From Flavobacteriales bacterium (GTDB lineage: Bacteria > Bacteroidota > Bacteroidia > UBA10329), in contig JAIOYP010000034.1 in the NCBI GenBank assembly GCA_021741155.1, positions 1 to 43,630 of the forward strand: a stretch of 43,630 bases of DNA. The letters run 5' to 3'. Below the pieces are notes generated by a model. The model was not told the DNA's origin and did no database searches. It saw nothing but the letters and a program-made list of their open reading frames with translations. Shown here piece by piece: positions 39,038 to 43,630 of the stretch; positions within the stretch are counted from its first letter, which is position 1, and every line of letters starts with the position of its first letter. Made by a program: the position numbers and the translations under genes.

Positions 39038-40498
39038 ATGAAAAAGCATTTACTTCCTTTCGTACTTCTTACTGCGCTCTCTCTGGCTGTCCGCGGTCAA
39101 AACCCCGCAGATGAAATTCTGAGAACTAAGGTTTGGAACATTGGCCGTGGTTCAGCACCGTTTGTCAAAGATGCGCCCCGACTGACCTTTGAAACTACTG
39201 GTCCAACTGTTGAAAACGCGAGTTGCCGAATTGGTGTCGAGGGTACTTCCACAGCAAACTCCATAAATGGCGAATTACTTGCATATGGAATCCGTGATGG
39301 TGTGTTCGACAGATTCAACGATACGATTCCTTCTTCTCAAGACATTGAGATAAACAGTAGTGCTGTTCAAGCCTTTCTGATGCTTCCTAAACCTGACCAG
39401 AATGAGTTTGTTGGCTACACCATAACCACAGACGGCCCCGTTACTTCTCTTCAATGGAAATACTCCGAGCTAAATCTCTCCGGTTCACCATCCGTTGGCT
39501 CTGCCAATATTGAACTTGCAAATGATGTACTTGAATCCATGGCCTCAGTGCATCATTGCAATGGCAAGGAATTGTGGGTGGTTACTCACGGAATAGACAA
39601 CGCCAGTTTCTATTTCTCCCTATTAGATAGCTTGGGAAATGTCAACGAACCAATAATTCAATCTATTGGCAGTGTTTTTAGAATGGTTCAGGGAAGTATC
39701 AAATTCTCTGCCGATGGAAAAAAGCTGGCGATTTGCAGTGGTCAGGAGATTTTTCAGGGAGGAGAGCGGGCACTACTCGAAGTCTTTCACTTCGATAAGG
39801 AGACGGGCATCCTTGCCAACCCCATTTCGCTCAGCACATTTGACTTTGTTTACAGTCTTTGTTTTTCCCGTGATGGAAGATTCCTTTACACAGGAACTCT
39901 CAACGGAGAACTTTCTCAATACAGTGTGGAAATCTGGGATTCAACTGCTATAGAGAACAGTCGGGTATTGTTGGCTCAGAACCCCGTTAAGCCTTTCGGC
40001 ACAATGCAGAACGCATTGGATGGGAAAATATACATTGCTCAAGGAGGCTCTCCGCAAAACGATTCTCTTGGAATCATTCATCAGCCTTCTGTAGGTGGCC
40101 TTGGCTGCAATTACCAGCATAGTGCCTTTTACCTTGGCGGTACATTCTGTGAAGGTGGACTTCCGAATTTTCCGGAAAGCTACTTCAATATTGATGAAGA
40201 GGCTTATCCATGCCGACCCAGTAGCATTTTATCCCCAGTTTCTTATAGAAAAGAACTTACCATTTATCCAGTTCCCTCAATAGGGAATATGACCATTGAA
40301 ATTCCAACTGAATTATCTCCGTCAGACATAGCTTCAATGGAAATTTTTGATGCGCTTGGGAGGGCAATTGAAACAAGTTGGTTCATAACTCTGAATAGTG
40401 TGAAGTTGGAATGCATTGAGCCAAGGGCAGGACATTATTTCGGGTTTCTAATTACCAATAGTCAACGGTATTCTTTCTCATTCACAATTAACCTCTAA
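39038..40498 (+). CDS. T9SS-exported protein with beta-propeller-like repeats
   Basis: A 486-residue protein with a signal peptide (MKKHLLPFVLLTALSLAVRG) and a C-terminal T9SS type A domain (LTIYPVPSIGNMTIEI, then AGHYFGFLITNSQRYSFSF; YPVP in place of YPNP). The middle (about 160-370) has WD40-like blades: GSIKFSADGKKLAICSG, VYSLCFSRDGRFLYTGTLNG, QNALDGKIYIAQGGSP. This block occurs at the N-terminus of long adhesins of Bacteroidota; here it stands alone. Likely a surface or secreted protein of unknown ligand. It ends 9 bp before the tail-fibre gene, suggesting an operon. Confidence 0.85.
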   Translation: MKKHLLPFVLLTALSLAVRGQNPADEILRTKVWNIGRGSAPFVKDAPRLTFETTGPTVENASCRIGVEGTSTANSINGELLAYGIRDGVFDRFNDTIPSSQDIEINSSAVQAFLMLPKPDQNEFVGYTITTDGPVTSLQWKYSELNLSGSPSVGSANIELANDVLESMASVHHCNGKELWVVTHGIDNASFYFSLLDSLGNVNEPIIQSIGSVFRMVQGSIKFSADGKKLAICSGQEIFQGGERALLEVFHFDKETGILANPISLSTFDFVYSLCFSRDGRFLYTGTLNGELSQYSVEIWDSTAIENSRVLLAQNPVKPFGTMQNALDGKIYIAQGGSPQNDSLGIIHQPSVGGLGCNYQHSAFYLGGTFCEGGLPNFPESYFNIDEEAYPCRPSSILSPVSYRKELTIYPVPSIGNMTIEIPTELSPSDIASMEIFDALGRAIETSWFITLNSVKLECIEPRAGHYFGFLITNSQRYSFSFTINL

Positions 40499-40507
40499 CT
40501 TAAAGCC

Positions 40508-42457
40508 ATGAAAGTCAAAACAATTATTGAATCCCTACTTTTTATTTTTCTGCCTTTTACTACATTTTCCCAAACATACTGGGAATTAGGTGTCCAATCC
40601 ACCACAGGAGAATCCATTGGCACTTTTAACGCCCAGCCATTTAGTATTTGGACTTCTAACCTTCCAAGGGTTACCATAGGCTCAGGCGGCAACCTCGGCA
40701 TCGGCCTCACCAACCCCGCCTACAGGCTGGATGTGAACGGAGGCGACATTAACCTTTCAGCTGACCAATACTACAGGATAAACGGAAACTCGGTCCTATT
40801 TGCAGATGACTCATACTTTAATGTGGCCGTTGGCGTGCAGTCCGACATCAATTTTAGTGTCAGCAATTTTTGCCGAGACAATACCTTTGTAGGATACCAT
40901 TCAGGATTCTCTACCGATACGGCATCATACAACACCTTTCTCGGCTCACTATCTGGGACATTGCTTGAAAATGGCCAATACAACGTGGCGGTGGGCAGTC
41001 AGGCTGGTGCTTCTATGGTCGATGATGGCTATAATACTTTCATTGGGCATCAGGCTGGTCACATCACCACAGGCACAGGTTTGAATGGCGACCACAACAC
41101 GTTCGTAGGTAATCTGTGCGGATTGGTCAACACTACGGGCAAGTATAACACCTTTGTAGGCTCCCGGTCGGGAAAGTTTAATACGGTAGGCTATGAGAAT
41201 GTGGTCATCGGTTTTGAAGCGGGGAACGGACTGACCGATGGGGATTACAATGTGATGATAGGAACAAGGGCTGGGAACGCCTTCAACGGCAACAGTAACA
41301 CCTTTGTCGGTACTGACACCGATTGCGGTTCCGTATTGTCCAACGCCACGGCCATCGGTTACAGAGCATTTGTGGAAGCAAGCAATGCATTGGTTTTGGG
41401 CGGCATCAGCGGCTTCAATAGTGGTACCAGCACCAATGTGGGCATTGGCACCACCACACCAGATAATCGATTGGAAATTGTAAAAGGTGCACAGGGCAGC
41501 AACGTCAGCGGCCTGAGGCTTTGGAGTCTGGTGGGTTCTACACCTGCCGCCCCTTCAACTGGTGTGCTGAGCATCAATGGAAGTGGGGATGTGATTTTGG
41601 TGGCTACAGGTGGAAGCGGAGGCGGCTTTGGTAATTACTGCAGCAATACTCCAGTTCCGCTTTCTGAAAATTATGAAGTGCCACTGGATAGTGCGAATTT
41701 TTATTTCACAGGACAGAAAAATTGGGTAGACAACATCGGCATGGGACTGAATTGTAATACCCAATTAATGGCAAAGCTCCATGTATATCAGGAAAAGTGG
41801 ACACAGGAATACGTACCTCATGACCCTAATAATAGTTATGCAGGAATGTTTGAGGACAACGCAGATGACAACACGTATTGGGGGGTGGCCGTAGCTGGAG
41901 TTGCATATGGTCAAGCGGAATGGAACTTTGGCGGTATTTTCAGTGCAGTTGACGGAATCGACCACAGCATAGGCATATACGCATCAGCACCGGTAGATTC
42001 TGGAGTTAATTATGCTGCGTTCATTAACGGAGATGGTGTTTATACTGGAACGTGGACTCATCTTTCTGATGGAAAGCTCAAGACGGATATTAGAGATTTG
42101 ACGGGTCTTGAAAGATTGATGAGACTTTCGCCCAAATCGTATCGATTCAATACTGAGAAGTTTCCTTCCATGAATCTTGCACAAGGCACGAACTATGGTC
42201 TTATTGCTCAGGAGGTCGAGAATGTGATACCTGAAATTGTACAAGAGATTGTCCACCCTGCTAAAATGTATCCTAATGGAGAAATACAGTTTGAAGCAAT
42301 TGAATGCAAAGGAATAAACTACATCGGCCTTATTCCCCTCACTATAGCCGCCATCCAAGAACAGCAAGCTCTGATTGAGTCTAAGGAAGTACGCATCGTC
42401 TCGTTGGAAAAAGAAGTGAAGGAAATGAAACAGCAGCTTGCCTTGCTATTGAAATAA
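40508..42457 (+). CDS. Tail-fibre-like protein with YadA-type head repeats and S74 chaperone domain
   Basis: A 649-residue protein with a signal peptide (ending TFSQ), a central array of YNTFVG/AGS...G-type repeats (about 120-290) as in trimeric adhesin heads, a linker of small beta-modules (NVGIGTTTPDNRLEIVKG), and a C-terminal peptidase_S74 intramolecular chaperone (SDGKLKTDIRDL near 518, GLIAQEVENVIPEIV, YIGLIPLTIAAIQEQ) ending in a short coiled coil. S74 domains fold trimeric fibres and cut themselves off before a Ser-Asp motif. The chain stops at 42457 without a T9SS signal, although the sequence just downstream encodes one in other frames. Confidence 0.85.
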   Translation: MKVKTIIESLLFIFLPFTTFSQTYWELGVQSTTGESIGTFNAQPFSIWTSNLPRVTIGSGGNLGIGLTNPAYRLDVNGGDINLSADQYYRINGNSVLFADDSYFNVAVGVQSDINFSVSNFCRDNTFVGYHSGFSTDTASYNTFLGSLSGTLLENGQYNVAVGSQAGASMVDDGYNTFIGHQAGHITTGTGLNGDHNTFVGNLCGLVNTTGKYNTFVGSRSGKFNTVGYENVVIGFEAGNGLTDGDYNVMIGTRAGNAFNGNSNTFVGTDTDCGSVLSNATAIGYRAFVEASNALVLGGISGFNSGTSTNVGIGTTTPDNRLEIVKGAQGSNVSGLRLWSLVGSTPAAPSTGVLSINGSGDVILVATGGSGGGFGNYCSNTPVPLSENYEVPLDSANFYFTGQKNWVDNIGMGLNCNTQLMAKLHVYQEKWTQEYVPHDPNNSYAGMFEDNADDNTYWGVAVAGVAYGQAEWNFGGIFSAVDGIDHSIGIYASAPVDSGVNYAAFINGDGVYTGTWTHLSDGKLKTDIRDLTGLERLMRLSPKSYRFNTEKFPSMNLAQGTNYGLIAQEVENVIPEIVQEIVHPAKMYPNGEIQFEAIECKGINYIGLIPLTIAAIQEQQALIESKEVRIVSLEKEVKEMKQQLALLLK

Positions 42458-42466
42458 GGAGGTAAT
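42456..42466 (+). promoter_or_regulatory. Strong Shine-Dalgarno-like AAGGAGGT overlapping the tail-fibre stop
   Basis: AAGGAGGT (42456-42463) overlaps the TAA stop (42455-42457) and is followed 3 bp later by an ATG in the same frame. Such a complete SD is unusual for Bacteroidota, where most genes lack one. It could restart translation at 42467, or be chance. Confidence 0.45.
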
Positions 42467-42872
42467 ATGGTAGAAATGAGTGTTACCATTGGCTTTGAGG
42501 ATAATGGACTTTCAGACCCTTCGGCTGCTCTCAGGGAAACAACTGCACCAGAACCGTCCCAACCCGTTCAGAGATATGACCACCTTCTCCTACTCGCTTG
42601 CCAATGCGGGCAAAGTAGAGCTGAACATCTACAGCATGGAAGGCATGTTCATAAAGACCATTGCCAATGGCCTTCAGCAGAAAGGAGAGCACAAGGTGGA
42701 ATGGGATAGCAAGGATATGCCGAACGGCATGTATTTCTACATCCTCACTGTTGATGGCGTGGAATGGGTGAAGAAGGCCATCCGTTTACGCGGAGAGTTT
42801 GACTTGCCATCGGAGCCTTGCGCCAACACAAGCGCAAACCTTGTAGGATGTATGGTGATGATCAACGAATGA
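42458..42872 (+). pseudogene. Disrupted 3' part of the tail-fibre gene carrying a T9SS sorting domain
   Basis: Reading on after the TAA at 42455-42457 in the same frame gives GGNMVEMSVTIGFEDNGLSD; a +1 shift near 42530-42550 then gives LHQNRPNPFRDMTTFSYSLA and a full T9SS type A domain (VELNIYSMEGMFIKTIANG, MPNGMYFYILTVDGVEWVKK) ending at 42872. The sorting domain lacks a signal peptide and is useless unless joined to the tail-fibre chain, so the parent gene very likely ran from 40508 to 42872. Either a stop plus frameshift have disabled it, or reading errors did. A GTG at 42480 could give a 130-residue ORF with no obvious independent function. Confidence 0.7.
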
Positions 42873-42924
42873 AAAGCACACCTTAAGTTATCGTCCGTTA
42901 ACGTCAACATAAGAAAGGGCAACC

Positions 42925-42943
42925 TCAACAAATCATTTGTTGA
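42925..42943. promoter_or_regulatory. Perfect dyad, copy A
   Basis: TCAACAAATCATTTGTTGA: a 19 bp palindrome with a single unpaired central base, in the 169 bp gap before the small ORF at 43042. The preceding bases AACC are shared with copy B. Confidence 0.6.
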
Positions 42944-42985
42944 CGTCATCCAACCAATTGTTCGCGAACTTTTCATTTGTCAACC

Positions 42986-43004
42986 TCAACTTATCATAAG
43001 TTGA
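42986..43004. promoter_or_regulatory. Perfect dyad, copy B
   Basis: TCAACTTATCATAAGTTGA: a second 19 bp palindrome with the same outer TCAAC/GTTGA arms and central ATCAT, 61 bp (about six helix turns) from copy A. It could bind a dimeric regulator or form a hairpin in RNA. Confidence 0.6.
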
Positions 43005-43041
43005 ACTCAACATTCCTTTCGGCAGCTTCAACAGGGATGAT

Positions 43042-43266
43042 TTGCTAGGCAAGAAAAAGGATCAGAACTCAACCACAGAGGTAACGGTGCTTAATTTTGT
43101 AACGCGTTCTAGGGACATGCTGCTTGGTAAATACAAAGGAAAGGAACAACATTTGGGAGATTTTGGATTTGAGGTTAATCAGAGCAGTGGCTCAGGCAGT
43201 GCAACTGCTGCACCTGCGCCTATTCCTGCTCCAACGGATCCGAATCCTCAAACACCTGCTCCATGA
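43042..43266 (+). CDS. Small hypothetical protein with Pro/Ala-rich tail (TTG start)
   Basis: A 74-residue frame from a TTG at 43042 to a stop at 43264-43266, followed 22 bp later by a clear terminator. It reads MLGKKKDQNSTTEVTVLNFV, then SRDMLLGKYKGKEQHLGDFG, and ends APAPIPAPTDPNPQTPAP. No signal peptide and no known domain that I recognise. The terminator and the dyads upstream make it a likely real transcript, but the start codon is weak and no ribosome-binding site is seen. Confidence 0.45.
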   Translation: MLGKKKDQNSTTEVTVLNFVTRSRDMLLGKYKGKEQHLGDFGFEVNQSSGSGSATAAPAPIPAPTDPNPQTPAP

Positions 43267-43288
43267 TGCTTTACTTAAGTCGTTTTTG

Positions 43289-43326
43289 AAAGCCCCGCGA
43301 ACCAGATTCACGGGGCTTTCTTTTTA
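43289..43326 (+). terminator. Intrinsic terminator
   Basis: Stem AAAGCCCCG / CGGGGCTTT with a 13-base loop, followed by CTTTTTAA. It ends the transcript of the small ORF and insulates rpsL. The gap 43267-43590 otherwise holds only the rpsL promoter; no gene is seen between 43327 and 43508. Confidence 0.9.
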
Positions 43327-43509
43327 ATCACCATTGGTTTGTATACTTGCTTGGCTTTCAAACAACCTTACCCTAAACATGTTTCTGAGCTTATTAAAAA
43401 TCACGACCAGTTCATTTCGGTTATTGGTTAATGCAAAGCCCGACTTTATTAACAATTCACTCTGAAAAACGATTGTGAGAAAAAGATTTTGCAATTAATT
43501 TGTTTCCGC

Positions 43510-43539
43510 TTGTTTTTCACCAACAAGTTTGTACTTTTG
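43510..43539 (+). promoter_or_regulatory. Candidate promoter of rpsL
   Basis: TTG (43510-43512) and TACTTTTG (43532-43539) with a 19 bp spacer, then CCGACCC, an excellent Bacteroidota promoter. Initiation near 43546 gives a leader of about 45 nt. Confidence 0.6.
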
Positions 43540-43590
43540 CCGACCCTTAAATAATAGGGTATTGAACTAAAAATCAACGAAAGCCGCGCT

Positions 43591-43630
43591 ATGCCTACGA
43601 TTCAGCAGCTTGTAAGGAACGGAAGAAAGA
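43591..43630 (+). CDS. rpsL: 30S ribosomal protein S12, first 13 codons
   Basis: The ATG at 43591 starts MPTIQQLVRNGRK, the invariant N-terminus of ribosomal protein S12. The gene runs off the right edge. In other Bacteroidota it opens the str operon with rpsG and fusA, so those genes are expected next. Confidence 0.93.
   Translation, partial: MPTIQQLVRNGRK

Noticed and set aside
42525..42545. GGGAAAC as a programmed -1 frameshift site in the tail-fibre 3' region
   Set aside because: The heptamer is not in the right phase for the incoming frame, the required shift is +1, and a stop codon precedes it.

Overview
The window looks like a chromosomal segment of a Bacteroidota bacterium, most likely of the order Flavobacteriales. 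The evidence is type IX secretion (T9SS) sorting domains, a SprB-repeat adhesin with a gliding-associated C-terminal domain, a TonB receptor with an N-terminal carboxypeptidase-regulatory-like domain, a DUF3822 gene beside rsmD, and promoter boxes of the Bacteroidota form TAnnTTTG. The genus cannot be named from this sequence alone. I recognised no tRNA, rRNA, CRISPR array or phage structural block.

Layout. 1-388: 5' part of rarA. 546-3490: four TPR-repeat genes. 3639-4322: an exported, probably beta-barrel protein. 4371-7613: an RraA-like protein, a FAD/NAD(P) oxidoreductase and a membrane polyferredoxin, all on the plus strand. 7658-8971: a CPA2-type cation/proton antiporter. 9127-16386: a carotenoid locus on the minus strand (crtI, crtB, an unknown gene, crtZ, a lycopene cyclase, then a FISUMP lipoprotein, a GT1 glycosyltransferase and a second CrtZ-like hydroxylase). 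16566-18355: an accessory insert holding a HigBA/RelE-like toxin-antitoxin pair and a HARE-HTH/PD-(D/E)XK-like (HrgA-like) protein. 18587-22879: two pseudouridine synthases, a YdjM-like hydrolase, small membrane and zinc-ribbon proteins and a DUF1796 protein. 22908-28424: a SET protein, a T9SS cargo, rpsP-rimM-trmN6, and rsmD-DUF3822-membrane protein. 28626-34190: a TonB receptor, a membrane protein and UvrD/PcrA helicase. 34360-43266: a surface-protein region with the large adhesin, an MntA/HepT toxin-antitoxin pair, a T9SS cargo, a tail-fibre/S74 protein and its broken 3' end. 43591-end: start of rpsL.

The most unusual non-coding content is a family of about 75-85 bp imperfect palindromes with five copies here. 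Two copies are extended into about 165 bp elements with 19 bp terminal inverted repeats and 10-11 bp flanking duplications, which is what a non-autonomous MITE-like transposon looks like. These two lie in opposite orientation on either side of the second CrtZ-like gene. Other structures worth attention are a toxin-antitoxin pair bracketed by two copies of the 3' end of the adhesin gene, a tail-fibre gene separated from its secretion signal by a stop and a frameshift, and twin perfect dyads near the right end.

How the genes work together. The crt genes should convert geranylgeranyl diphosphate to lycopene, beta-carotene and zeaxanthin-type xanthophylls, and the GT1 enzyme may glycosylate the product. 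The RraA/oxidoreductase/polyferredoxin group looks like an electron-transfer unit moving electrons from NAD(P)H to a membrane FeS protein. The right third encodes cell-surface proteins exported by Sec and T9SS.
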